Source: Dioscorea cayenensis subsp. rotundata
Taxonomy: Eukaryota; Streptophyta; Magnoliopsida; Dioscoreales; Dioscoreaceae
Direction: 5' to 3'
Length of the DNA stretch: 64,000 nucleotides
NCBI RefSeq assembly: GCF_009730915.1
Contig: NC_052489.1
Coordinates: 558,001 to 622,000 of the forward strand
Shown: positions 25,552 to 38,059 of the stretch, in pieces
Position numbering within the stretch: the stretch's first letter is position 1
Layout of the letters: the number at the start of each line of letters is the position of its first letter
The notes under the pieces: model-generated
What the model saw: only the letters and a program-made list of their open reading frames with translations
What the model was told of the DNA's origin: nothing
Databases searched by the model: none
Position numbers and translations under genes: made by a program

Positions 25552-27085
25552 TCTGCAACATTTAGTGAAAGCACAGAGTTTGAATAAGCAAAAGTTAATA
25601 CTTGACTGACCCACATCTCCAGCAAACAAAAATGGGCAAAACCATGAAGAGCAATAGATATATAGATAAATGAGTAGAATAATAAGCAGATCAAAATAGA
25701 TATTCAGGGCAAAGGATAGATACATATACTGTTAATGCCTAAAGTTTTTCGATGTTTTTGGAATCCCTAACGAAACATAATGTTAAGTATCTAGAATGAG
25801 AAGAAAAGGTTGTAGCAATATACGGCAATATGTGACCAATTCAGTTCAGGTTAGCTTCATGAATTATTTATGATATATTAATGGCGGTTTTTGTTCCAAG
25901 TAGAATACGACAACAAAACATAACACGACAATTACTCTCATCATATTAACCGACAAATCAATCAATACAAGTTTTATAGAAAAGTGAATCTTGTCAATGG
26001 ATAACCTAGAAGATTTACTTCTAGGGAAGCAAGGAAACCGACAAACAGAGAAGATTTACTTCTGTTTATAAGGAGCAGCATGAAACTTGAATATATTCTG
26101 AGAACTTTTGGAGTCCACAACACTTCAGAATGAAAATTAAAATACAAACTTCAATTCAAGAAAGAACTGCATAAATATTTATGCTTAATTTAACTAACAC
26201 CAACAAAGAATCTGAAAGGTTAATAAAAATAATATACAAAACTCACCAACAAAGGAAGCAATTAAAACTATAGTATTTTCTTTGCAACTCATCAAATCAA
26301 ACCAGTGTAATTGCTCTAAAAACATGAAGCATAAGCAACAAAGTGTCTCACAAAGTAAAAGCATGATGATCAACTAAATCACTTGTCAACAGTATTTCTC
26401 AATTATTACAACCAGAATCAATGCACCAAAAAGAAAATTTATAAGCACAATAGAATGCATTAAATTGCAAAAAGTATGTAAATAAAGACCACAAAACACA
26501 CAGAAAAATGTCCTAGTCCACAAATGAAAACCATTAACTTCAACTGAACAAAGCCAACCTATTGTAAGTTTGTAACACAATCTATTTAATACCCACAAAT
26601 TCACAAAATTCAACCACATTTTTATTGTTTGTTTAAAAGAAAAATGCCATTCAATTCAACCTAGAAAAACAATAAATGAATAACCATTCAAACACAAGCA
26701 AATCAATCCCCACAAATCACCATTTTTTTACACCAATAAAACAACATACAGAACCACACAGAACCTCCAAGCGCAAGAAACGAAATTCATTATCAGCATG
26801 TAAGCAAATCAAGATCTCAAAAATACACAAAGAAAGAAAGAAATAAATAAAAAATTCATCCTTTGATTGGAAACGAATGCCATTCAAACAAAATCAAATC
26901 AACCTCATCAGATCACCAAATTCACTGAAAAAACAAAAGATAAAAATCACATCTTTGACATCAAAACAAGAGTAATACCTCCCAAAATCTCACCTTTCAA
27001 GCGTCCCTGGTTCCCAAATCGATCAACAAAGGAACGCAAGTGCCGAGAGAGAGAGAGAGAAAGCTTGAAGAACGGCACCAGCTTC
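25552..27085 (-). other. 5' UTR exon and long leader intron of the epimerase gene
   Basis: An acceptor GCAG ends at 25553, one base before the start codon region. A matching donor, GAAAG|GTGAGATT, lies at 26994/26993 behind a CT-rich leader (27043-27063 on the opposite strand). This predicts a leader intron of about 1.44 kb and transcription from about 27.08 kb. Long leader introns in highly expressed plant genes often raise expression. Confidence 0.6.
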
Positions 27086-27089
27086 GGAG

Positions 27090-27531
27090 TGTCAATATAA
27101 GCGTGCAATTTTGTCTCATTGAATGAATTGGCAGTCATCGTGGGGCCCACATATACGAACGGCCAGGATGGAAAAAATCAGAGAATCTGACGGTCCTGGA
27201 TGCAGGGACCTCTCTAACTAGACCCCTGGCCCTTTTGTTTTGAAGTGAAAACATGGAAAGTGTTTTAATTCTTTTGTTTTAAATTTTAATGTGGGAGTTT
27301 ATTTTTTAATTAGATTAAATTTGAACTTTTCTATTTTAGTAGTATAAATAATTTATCAAAAATACACATATATTATTTATTATTATTCAGCGAATATCAA
27401 ATTTTTCACCACCAAATAACCCTGACACTGTGATCATATTAAACTTGAGTTATCTGAAGTTGCTTTAGTTATAATTAATTTTTTTACTATATAATTATAT
27501 TTGTTTTGATTTTTTTAAAAAGGAAAAATAG

Positions 27532-27577
<46 letters not shown>

Positions 27578-28221
27578 GTATATGTTTACTTTTATAACAG
27601 AAATCATATTTCTATAATGTGTTTCTCTCAAGTTTAAAATTAAGATGTGGGGCAGTGGTACTAGGAAGAGGTGTGAAAAATAAGATACTTATAACAATAA
27701 AAATCATATTCCGATTCGTGCTAATGCATATGTTTTTTTTTTTATATATATATAAATTGATCCATTTATTAAAAAAATATATATACAATTTAGCATTTAA
27801 ATCAATATATATTATATGAAATTTTGAAAATTTAAATTGGGCTTTTATTTTCAAAAATAAAAATAATACAAAAGCCTTGTTAATTTTAATATTTTTTTTA
27901 TAAAATAAATAAACCACAACTTTATTAGAAAAAAAATAATAATAATATATACAAATATGAAAATTTTATATAAATAAATTAAAAAAATTACATACAAATA
28001 AGTAAGACCTCACATTTCACCAATAAAAAAACATAATAACGGACAGTTGGGCAACCTCGCGTCACTTAAGTTAGCCTTACATAATTTGGGCGGAGAAAGT
28101 TTAGGTTTTGTTTGATTATAAAAACGGAATCATCCCTTTAAGTCCATGCTAAAGTAAACATTTATTATTTATTTCATTTATCTTGAGTGATTTAGAAAGG
28201 GCCAACAATAGTTTTAATTAT

Positions 28222-28272
<51 letters not shown>

Positions 28273-30359
28273 GCCAACTCATGAAATGCTCAATAGGATC
28301 ATGTCCTTCTTGAAGACACTATTTAATAGATGAAGATTTCTGATTCGGACATAACTCCCAACTATAAAAAAATACATAATCTTAAATTTTTAATTTTCAA
28401 ATACCTTTTAATGCTGTTTAATTGGTATTGAAGACAAAATTAATTAACTAGCTCTGCAATTTGGTTGCCTGAATTTATTGTGAAAAAAGATTTTTGATTT
28501 AATCAAAATTAATTAGTGGAGTATATCAGTTACACATTAATAATTAAATTAATGAAATATTAACTAGTTGTAATTGTTGGTAATACTCCAAAAAATAGTG
28601 GCAAGCAAAGTCATTTTCTAAAAATAATAACTGATCAATGAATTCAATCAATTAGGTGTGAATGTGCAATGTTCTTTCATTAATGTTATGTTAATTATTT
28701 TGGTTGCTCATCCGTGCATTAATTGTGAACTAGTTGCCAATAATTCTCATGTATGATTTTCCAATACATTAAATGTGAGTACTTTACATTCTGATATTTT
28801 TTGTAGTAGTAATTATGTGAACCCTCAATCATTCAAGTACTAAATTTTATGTAAACCATTTTACCATTCAAGTACTACTTATAATGTCTCTTAAATAATT
28901 TTTTTTTAAAAAAAAAATTCTTCAAAATGATACTTAAAGTATAAAAGTATGTATAAAAAACATAGCAAAATATTTTTGAATCATATTTATTAAATTTAGA
29001 CTCGTGGCTATATATATATATATATCATGCAATTTTGATAAAAACTAGAAAGAATGATTTTTCTTAAAAGTTGGATAAGAATTGTTGTTTTCTCATTGAT
29101 TGTTGATCATGAGGTCTCTGATCAATGCTTAATTGAACAATTAATAACGAGTGATTAATTAATGATTAAGACTCACTATCTGTCTTAATATTATAAATTT
29201 TAATTTGTAAGTGGGAATGTAAGAAAAATCCAAGGACATGCATGAAAGATCCCATATGATTCATGAATAAGTGAGATAGATATATATTGGTTGGCAGAAA
29301 AACCTACTCAACCTATCCTCATTGGGAATGCATTGCCACAATCTATCTTATAATAAATTTGTTTGCCTTCTTCTTCTTCTTCTTCTTTCTTCTTTATTTC
29401 CTACTGACCAACCTCTAAGTCCACCATCCAACCATTTGCCTTATTAACACTCAATGTATTTTTATATTTCTTTATTTATAATTATTAGGGAGACCAAGAA
29501 GACCTCTTCCCATGAGAAATATTATATTAATTGCTTATTTTTAACATGTTCATATATTTGTTTCTAATATTTATTAATGTGTCAAACAGAGAATCTAAAA
29601 ATAAATTTTGTTCCAATATGCATGGTTGAGAGGTCTTTTTTCTAACTCTTTTAAGTCTCCATGGTACCACTACAAGAAATAAAATAAAAGTACTCTTGGT
29701 CAAAAATGCATCAAATTAAATTGATGGCTAGTTCATTGCTTAGCTCACTAATTTCTAACCCCTTGTTTGAATCAAAAGATACACTTTATTATCATCAAGA
29801 TCTAAGATTATATTTTCCAAAATTAATAATTCAAACAAAAAAATAATTAATATATATTATTATTTAACTTAATAAATAGAGATAATACAGCATGTCGACA
29901 AAAAAAAAACTAAGATATAGTCAAATCCAAACCCGACCGGATGAATTACACACTCTAATAAAACAATGCCACGTGGAAATGACCGCTAGACAAGTGACCA
30001 ACATTAGAACTATTGCAAGAAAAAAAAAACTCAAAAAATATTATTAAGCAAGACAATAATAAATAAATAAATAAATAAATAAAGCACAGGTTGGAGGGTC
30101 CTCTACTTCTCTTGTTGGCTGGCAAAATTCAATGCCCCAATTCATAGTCCAATCCCTGTAAACACTCAATATAATGAGTTCGTTGGGGTAGTTGCATCTC
30201 CCGCCTTCCCCCCCTCTTCTTCTTCTTCTTCTCCTTAATTCTTCTTCTTCTCTCCTTTTTATATCTATCTCTCCATTCTTATCCATTATCATTTTCATCA
30301 TCATCATCTTTTAATTTGTTATACCATTATATTTTCATCTGCATTAGACATTAACAGCC
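27090..30359. other. AT-rich intergenic region between the epimerase and KCS genes
   Basis: No gene is recognisable. Contents are T- and A-rich runs, long (TA)n tracts at 27533-27582 and 28223-28270, an (AAAT)n run near 30055-30083, and CT/CTT-rich leader-like sequence at 30205-30258 just upstream of the KCS start. Confidence 0.6.
28223..28270. repeat. (TA)n microsatellite
   Basis: About 22 alternating TA units. A similar tract interrupted by TG steps lies at 27533-27582. Confidence 0.95.
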
Positions 30360-32340
30360 ATGCAGGAGAGTATCAAGCTCGGATACCATTTCTTAGTCTC
30401 AAATAGCTTGTATTTCATCTTGTTATCGATAATCTCCGCGATCATCCTACACTATGATCTCAATTCAATTATGGTCTATTATGACAACATTCGATATTAT
30501 CACAACAACCCTGCATGGATCATTATAGCATTTGCTATGGTATCATTTGTTGCTACACTTTATTATTTCACCCGGCCTCGCCCGGTGTACCTTCTTGATT
30601 TCTCCTGCTACAAGCCGGAGAATGAAAGGAAGTGCACACGAGAGTTGTTCATCGAAAGGTCGGGTCTTGCCGGAGTGTTCAACGATGAGAACCTGGCCTT
30701 CCAGAGGAAGATTTTGGAACGGTCTGGGCTCGGACAAGATACGTACTTCCCGGAGGCTGTCCTTAGGGTTCCACCAAACCCTAACATGGCAGAAGCCAGG
30801 AAAGAGGCTGAGATGGTTATGTTTGGAGCTGTTGATGAGTTGTTAAAGAAAACAAGAGTGAAGGCTAAAGATATTGGGGTGCTTGTTGTGAATTGTAGCT
30901 TGTTCAATCCTACACCTTCTCTTTCTGCCATGATTGTTAACCATTACAAGCTTAGAGGGAATATTATTAGTTATAATCTTGGAGGGATGGGTTGCAGTGC
31001 TGGGCTTATTTCCATTGATCTTGCCAAACAGTTGCTTCAGGTATATGTTTAATTTCTTTAATTAATTTCTACTTTACTTACTACTAAAGTGTTGTTAACT
31101 TGATTTTTTTAGTTCTTGATATATGTGGTCTTGGGGCATGCATTGATATGGAGTGTGATTAAAATTTATTGTGGTTGTTGGTTGGTATAGAGTAGTTGAT
31201 TCAGACCCACTCTATTTATTTACTTTGTGTTCTTCATCTTATCATCATGTCTCTGACCATATTTAAGTTGTATATATATATTCACACACGTACATGTGTA
31301 CTTACATACTAGAATTAATAGATAGTAATTAAGTAATTAAGTAAGTAGTTTATGAAAAAATTTATACATTAATTAGCTTCATATATATTTATTTAATTAC
31401 ATACATGTATGGAGCTAATTCTCATTTTCTAACTCATGTTTTTAATAAAAAAAAAAATTAAATCCATATTCCTATTAATTTCCATGCATGCATGCACTTA
31501 CGTAAATCTCTCATAAATAAACACTATTAACCCTCTTTTCTTCTTATATATATATAGGTACATAGAAACACATATGCTCTAGTAGTGAGCATGGAGAACA
31601 TCACCTTGAACTGGTACTTAGGCAACGACCGTTCTATGCTTATCTCCAACTGTCTCTTCCGCATGGGCGGCGCTGCCATCCTCCTCTCCAACAAGCCCTC
31701 TGATCGCCGGCGTTCCAAGTACCAACTTACTCACTTAGTCCGCACTCACAAAGGCTCTGATGACAACTCCTACCGTTGTGTCTTCCAAAAAGAAGACTCC
31801 TCCTGCAGGGTAGGTGTCTCCCTCTCCAAAGATCTCATGTCCATCGCCGGAGATGCTCTTAAAACAAACATCACCACTCTTGGCCCTCTTGTCCTCCCTC
31901 TTTCTGAACAACTCCTTTTCTTTTTCACCCTTGTTGGTAGGAAAGTTTTCAAAATGAATATTAAACCATATATCCCTGATTTCAAGTTGGCTTTTGAGCA
32001 TTTCTGTATTCATGCTGGTGGCCGGGCTGTTCTTGAAGAGCTTGAGAAGAACTTGGAATTGAGTGAATGGCATATGGAACCTTCAAGGATGACTTTGTTT
32101 AGATTTGGGAACACTTCTAGTAGTTCACTTTGGTATGAACTTGCTTATACTGAAGGTAAAGGTAGGATTAATAAAGGTGATAGAGTTTGGCAGATTGCTT
32201 TTGGATCAGGGTTTAAGTGTAACAGTGCTGTTTGGAAAGCTCTTAAGAAGATTGATCCTTTGAAGGAGAAGAACCCTTGGATGGATGAGATTGATCAGTT
32301 TCCTGTTCATGTTCCCAAGGTGGAGAAGATCAAGGATTAA
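30360..32340 (+). CDS. 3-ketoacyl-CoA synthase, FAE1/KCS type (two exons, 487 aa)
   Basis: Exons are 30360-31040 and 31558-32340, joined in phase 0 across a 517-bp intron. Two N-terminal hydrophobic segments (about residues 13-30 and 53-70) anchor the protein in the ER membrane. The condensing-enzyme domain carries the triad C212 (GGMGCSAG), H379 ([10 protein letters not shown]) and N412 (RFGNTSSSS), spaced as in Arabidopsis FAE1. The enzyme condenses malonyl-CoA with acyl-CoA in the first, rate-setting step of very-long-chain fatty acid elongation, supplying wax, sphingolipid and suberin. By sequence it is closest to the KCS11/KCS4 group as I remember it; substrate range cannot be read from sequence. 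AATAAA at 32425-32430 is a likely polyadenylation signal. It is convergent with the chitinase-like gene. Confidence 0.96.
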
Positions 32341-32620
32341 TTATTCAGTGTTAATTTTCTGATCATATTTTGAAAATTCATTTTGCTTTAATTATCATGA
32401 TCTACTGCATATTATTTTGGATGTAATAAACATTTCCAAGTGTTTGAATATATATATATATATATGTGGACCAAAAAAAAAAATATTAAAGTATCAACCT
32501 TTTTCATTCATTCAAAACATTAACCATCATGCATGCATGACAACTCTGTTGTACTGAGTGATGTGCAAATATATTATTATGTAAATGAGAATTTATTAAT
32601 TCCATGGAAATATATACTAA

Positions 32621-33571
32621 TTAATGATGAGAATTTGTAATATTTGCTATCATCTCTTGTGCTTGTTTCTCAAAAAGATAACCATTCACCATGGAAGCCT
32701 CAGCACACCAAATAAAAACCCCAGACACCTTCTCTTCTATCAAAAGAGTTTCACAAACATCAAACATAAATCTTTTGTCACCTATCAAACCTTCATTAAA
32801 TCCTTGATCACTGCTCAAACCCATTAGCATTTTACCACCATTATAATTATTCCTCTGAACCTCAAAATAATCCATAAATTGTCTCACATTAACTATCCCT
32901 GGATTATATGCATAGAACTGAAAGTTCACATAGTCTATAACATGCCCATATTTTCTCCACAATGCTTGATAATACCTCTGCACAATATCTGCATCAAATG
33001 GAGCAATGGAAGCAAATGATATAACTGAATTATCCTTCAACAATGTAACAACTCTACCGATACACTCCGCGAAGGTTTCTTCGCCGGCTTTGAAGTGTTC
33101 ATAGCTGATATCGATGCTGTCGAAGCTGTATTGATTTATGATCTTTGTTAGAGAAATGACAGCATTTTCAATCCATGAGTCTGTGGAGTAAGGATGGAAA
33201 TATGCAATGTTGTCTTTTGCAGTGTCACTGCCTAGGGTTAGGGCAACCTTAACATTGTTGTGTGAAGCTTTGATGGATTTCACTGTGGATGGAGTTATGA
33301 TGTTTGTGTTCCAATAAGGTTTGAATTTGCCATTTGTGGGGATTTGATACACATTCATGGAGCTTATATTGGTGTAATCCAAGGCGAAAGAGACGATGAA
33401 ATGAAATTCGACATCAGGGTTTATCGATACATTGGAGAAGGTGATGTTTCGGTATCCGACACCGATGTATTCACTGAAATGGTAGGCTTGAGTTAACCAT
33501 GCAAATGGAGGTGATGAGATGAGGAAGATGATGATGATGATGATGATGATGAGCTTTGAAGAGTAGTCCAT
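32621..33571 (-). CDS. GH18 chitinase-2-like secreted protein (single exon, 316 aa)
   Basis: An intronless ORF starting at the ATG at 33571. Residues 1 to about 28 form a signal peptide whose core is a run of eight isoleucines, so the protein is probably secreted or vacuolar. The rest is a GH18 TIM barrel: YIGVGYRNITFSN at the start, FHFIVSFALDY, KVALTLGSD and the C-terminal GVFIWCAEAS strand. The catalytic strand reads DSIDISYEHF, with D151, D154 and proton donor E158 kept, but the Asp expected at 156 is Ser. The best match is to the tulip-bulb-chitinase/narbonin-like branch, which includes chitinases and storage proteins. Chitinase activity is therefore uncertain. There are several N-glycosylation sequons (for example NITFSNVS). 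Confidence 0.9.
   Translation of the reverse strand: MDYSSKLIIIIIIIIFLISSPPFAWLTQAYHFSEYIGVGYRNITFSNVSINPDVEFHFIVSFALDYTNISSMNVYQIPTNGKFKPYWNTNIITPSTVKSIKASHNNVKVALTLGSDTAKDNIAYFHPYSTDSWIENAVISLTKIINQYSFDSIDISYEHFKAGEETFAECIGRVVTLLKDNSVISFASIAPFDADIVQRYYQALWRKYGHVIDYVNFQFYAYNPGIVNVRQFMDYFEVQRNNYNGGKMLMGLSSDQGFNEGLIGDKRFMFDVCETLLIEEKVSGVFIWCAEASMVNGYLFEKQAQEMIANITNSHH
33523..33551. repeat. (GAT/ATC)n trinucleotide repeat within the GH18 signal peptide
   Basis: About nine GAT units on plus, read on minus as ATC codons, encode the isoleucine run of the signal peptide. Change in copy number would alter signal-peptide length without shifting the frame. Confidence 0.85.
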
Positions 33572-34664
33572 TGATGGAGTTCATATATAGTTTAATTAAG
33601 CTTTATATATATATATATATATATATTAATTGGACTTAAGTTGTGAGATTGTTGCATGTTGTCTTGCATTTGATTCATTTGGCATTTGTTACTTTGTTCT
33701 AAGTTTAATTTAGAAGTATTCCAAGGGCGGCAAAAATAAGATTCTGTGGTTTTTATGCTTGTAATGGTTTAATTAATTTATAATTAATGAGTGTGGTTGT
33801 GTTTTATATATATATATTGATGTGTTGTATGTAAACACTTATCATATTAGAGAGAATTTATGATTTAATAAACAGAAAAAGGTTAAATAAGAAAATAATT
33901 TAACATTTATGACTTAATTTTTGTAAACTACAGCAGGGCCTCTTCTTGTATGGATCGCAAGTTTAAGTGCCTTTTGTTTTTTAAAATTTTTTTTTTATAT
34001 ATATTTATATAATTTATTTGTCATATTGCATTCTTGTTTGGATTTTGGTCTCACCTACTCATTTAAAAAAAATAAATGTTATACTATAACATTGTTTTCT
34101 TGGGTTTATGTTAATTAAGCGCCCCTTTAAATACCCAAAAAATAACTAATTAATTAATTAATTAAAAATTAAAAAACCAATAAATGTGCACAAATATATC
34201 ATCATAAAATTTTGGATACTTACAAAAGTATATATGAAAAAAAAAAACACAGGCATATATAATATATCAAGAAAAAATTATCAGAAAATGTTAATTTTTG
34301 TTCCTCAATGCACAATCATTTATACATTAAATCTTTAAAACCCTCTTGAGTTAATTTAAAAATAATAATAATAATAATAATCCATTAATTAGTCTGTGTT
34401 ATTTATCTCAATTCATTAATTTGAAAGCAAGTCCAAGTCAAGCTAGCCTCACATTCCAAAAGGATAAGGAAATGGATCACTCTCCCTAGCTCACTCCCAT
34501 TCATCCAAATAATTTATTTTTTTCAAAAATAAAAAAATAAAAAATAAAAAGCAAGCAATCATATCCGTCTGATCAAAATTGGATAATCCACAAGCTTCAA
34601 ACCTCTTTATACAAGAGATCAATATTGAGTAAAATAAATTAAAAAAGAAAGAGGAAGAAGAACA
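33572..34664. other. AT-rich intergenic region between GH18 and PNSB5 genes
   Basis: It holds a (TA)n tract near 33605-33626 and several (AAT)n and (TTAA)n runs. No exon is recognisable on either strand. It must contain the promoters of both divergent genes. Confidence 0.6.
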
Positions 34665-36236
34665 ATGGCTACAACAACCACATTATCTCTTCCTCTATTA
34701 ACCTCCAAGAATCAAAGAACTTCTTCTAAAATTAGCATTCCAAATAAAGATGCCATAAACTTAGGGTTTATAACTTACAAGACTACTTTGAGAAAGCATA
34801 GCTCAACTAAGCTCAACGGTCAACTAACCGAGATCGAGCCCGACCTCGAGGAAGACGAGCACGAGTGGTGGAGGACCAACGGCGTTAGTCCGGTGAGTAT
34901 CTTAGTAATGTTTTTGGTTTGTTCAATCAAATTTGAGAGTAATATAACAGTGTATTTCAAAAAACATAGGATAAATATGAATTAGATTAATATTAAAAAA
35001 ATTGTTATTTTTTAGTACATATGTTTAATTTTATTTTTCCATGTATTAATTCTTATCAGGAAGACTTCAAATATGGAGAATATGATGATCATCACACCTA
35101 CTTTGAACGAGAAGGTATATATATATATATAGACATAAATGATAAATGATAAGCAGGTAGTTATATATTAATAATGTATGGATTGTAACTGTGATTGAAA
35201 TTTCAGGGGGATTTGAGGGATTTTGGGAAGCTCTTAAGAAAGAGTATGAATCAGCAGAGCCACCAACTGGCTTCCAAGGTATATATGATTAATATTAATC
35301 TTGCATCGATTAATTAAATAAATACTAAAATTAGTCTTTAAGTATTGATTTTTCAATTCTCTGATTTGATTATTAAGGTATATATGATTAATATTAATCT
35401 TGCATCGATTAATTAAATAAATACTAAAATTAGTCTTTAAGTATTGATTTTTCAATTCTCTGATTTGATTATTAATTTTGTGAACAGGGCTAATCTCTTG
35501 GTTGTTTCCTCCGGCAATAATTCTTGGCCTTATTTACAATGTCCCGGTATGAAAAATTATCTCACTTAATAATTTTATTATTAAAACATATTAATAATGC
35601 ATTACAAAAAATACCATTCTAATTGCTGACATACACTAGATTGTCCAGTGATAAGTCATTTAAATGACAAATGAGTGATGCAGGATCAAATCTCCCATGC
35701 CTCTTATATTAATTTTGCACTACTATACAAAATACTATAAAAAATAGTTCACTCATTATTCATTGTGGAATGAGCTGTATTCTCCACTCCACCTCTCTAA
35801 GATTGCAAGACAGCCTATCATTGCTCCGTGAATTAGCTTAACTCATATAATAAATTTTTAAAAATCATTAAACCACCATAACTAGTGCATTAACATATTT
35901 GTTTGTCTCTTTGACAATTTTTTACTTTATAATTTAAATTCATTGTAAATAAGAATATGTAATATTTTATAATTTATTGATTTATTTATTTGGGTGTGTT
36001 TGAATTAGGGTGAATATTTATACATTGGAGCTGGAATATTTGTGGTGATATTCTGTGGAATTGAAATGGGGAAACCAGATAAACCACATAACTTTGAGCC
36101 AGAGATATACAACATGGAGAGGAGCGCTAGAGACAAGTTAATAGCTGATTACAACACCATGGATATTTGGGATTTCAATGAGAAATATGGTCATCTTTGG
36201 GACTTCACTGTCAAACGTGACAGACCTTTTTCATAA
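34665..36236 (+). CDS. PNSB5: Photosynthetic NDH subunit of subcomplex B 5, chloroplast precursor (five exons, 213 aa)
   Basis: Exons are 34665-34892, 35060-35114, 35207-35278, 35488-35546 and 36009-36236 (642 nt, all GT-AG). Residues 1 to about 50 are Ser/Thr/Lys-rich like a chloroplast transit peptide. The mature part has the family signatures WRTNGVSPEDF, DDHHTYFE, PPTGFQGLISW, GEYLYIGA and KPHNFEPEIYNMER, with one or two membrane spans in the ISWLFPPAIILGLIY...IGAGIFVVIF region. The protein belongs to the thylakoid NDH complex, which works in cyclic electron flow around photosystem I. The third intron contains a second, perfect copy of the exon-3/intron-3 boundary, offset by 99 bp. Confidence 0.95.
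35276..35473. repeat. Perfect 99-bp tandem duplication spanning a PNSB5 splice donor
   Basis: Copy 1 is 35276-35374 and copy 2 is 35375-35473. I saw no mismatch. Each copy begins AAGGTATATATG, so the exon-3 donor is duplicated with its last exon bases. Splicing from the second donor would retain 99 nt that open with an in-frame TAA a few codons after the original boundary. Confidence 0.95.
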
Positions 36237-38059
36237 TCTCATCATCTTCCTCTTTTATCAACTTAATTTACATGGTGTATGTATATAACATATTATATAT
36301 CTACTTGTGTTTTGTTTTTTTTGAATAAACTTGTGTTTTGTTTTAATCAAAGAGATATAAGTCATGTTTAATCACTTTGTGTGGTTTTTTTTTTAAAAAA
36401 ATAAAATCGATAAATCACAAATTTATTTGAAAATTAAATCAAAACAAATAAATCAACCTGGACAGACATAAAAAAAAACAAAAACAAAAAACATAAAAAA
36501 TAAACTCGAAAAAAAAACTGTAAGTAAAGAGGACATCACCAGTAGTGATACACCCTTAAGAAAAAACAAAACTAAATAGAACACCGAATTTTTTATATTA
36601 AATTTGTTATTTGTAATTTGTAATTTGTAGTGATGGGTTATTTTTTTTAAAGAATTTTTACTATTATTATTATTATTATTATTTTGATAAAAAAAGATTA
36701 AACACAGTTGAAAAAGATAACCTAGTTACAAGTTCATTCAAGGTGATATAATCATGACTCATGAGTCATAACAGAGAAAATTACCCGAATTATATATTAG
36801 CCTTCATTTTTATCAGAATAAAAAAAAATTTATTAGTCTTTTCATATCCTGATTCTCCGGAAGTTGTTGAGACAAGAGCTAAAGAATTTGGGATTTTGTT
36901 GTTTAATGTCTATAAATCAATTAATCCAATTCATAATTTATTTTTATTTTTAAAATTAGATGCTATTAATTAATATTTTCAGGTTTTTAAAAGCGATTTA
37001 TTAAAATGACTCAGGCATCACTTATTTTTATATATCAGCTTTTCTATGAAAAGAAAAAAAAAGGTGCATAAAATAAAAGTAAAAAAAGTTCAATCAATTC
37101 TTCCCTCTTTTTCCATCCAATAATTATTCTTATTCTACACAAAAGCTTCCTAAAACTCCATTCGTGTAGAAAAGGGTTACTTTATTGTTGCAAGTCTTTG
37201 ACTAAAACTTTCTTTTTTATTATTATTATTATTTTTATAATTTATCTCTATTTGCCTTCTTTCCTTTCATGTGATTAATATTAATATTAATATTAATATT
37301 AATAATAATATTATTATTAGAAGGAAGGCACAAGAAGAGACATTTAAAAAAGATAGATTAAGATCATCATTTTGGATGTTGAAGCTAAAGAATCATAAAT
37401 AAAGTTCTTACAAAAGTTGAGATGAGAGTTTTATCTATTTGAGTATATTTAACAAAAATGAAGAAAAAATTTATTTATTTCAACCTTGTTTTGATATGAA
37501 GATTGAAGGTAGCCAAGTTTGGTAGTTATTTTAATATCGAGATAATTTGTGAAATATTAATGATATAAAAATAGAAGGATAAAGTGGTTTTATATCTAGA
37601 TTTTCAAAACAAAAATGTTTCTTATTTATCATTGGTACTCTCAAATAAAATAAATATGTATTTTTGCCTTAACAATGAAATAAATTTAAAAATATTTAAA
37701 ATTTAAGAGCTTTTAATATGTATTTTGTTTTCATTGTTTAGGAAACAACATCAACGTCATGAAAACATCCAAAAACAGTATGATATGCATGCTTTTGAAA
37801 GGACATTCTTGAATTTTGCTTTCTTGTGTCTTTGTGAATGTATCTTGGAATAATTATTTTATTTGCAACCAATAATTTCTTATCCTCCCACTCAAACTTA
37901 TCTTGCTCTTGTCCAATCTTTCATGCCCACCTAATTTTCAAAAATCAAATTTGGAAATAATTTGCCATAAAATTGAAGACTAATTTGAAAACAATTTCAA
38001 TTTTTAAATTTGTAGAAAATAAAATTGAAAGTGAAATTGATTTAATGTATGCAACCCAA
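36237..38059. other. AT-rich intergenic region
   Basis: No gene is visible. Runs of (ATT)n at about 36661-36684 and (ATTA)n at about 37276-37318 are the only clear structures. Confidence 0.55.

Noticed and set aside
35234..35455. A 73-codon ORF with an internal amino-acid repeat on minus
   Set aside because: The repeat is only the 99-bp intron duplication translated antisense.
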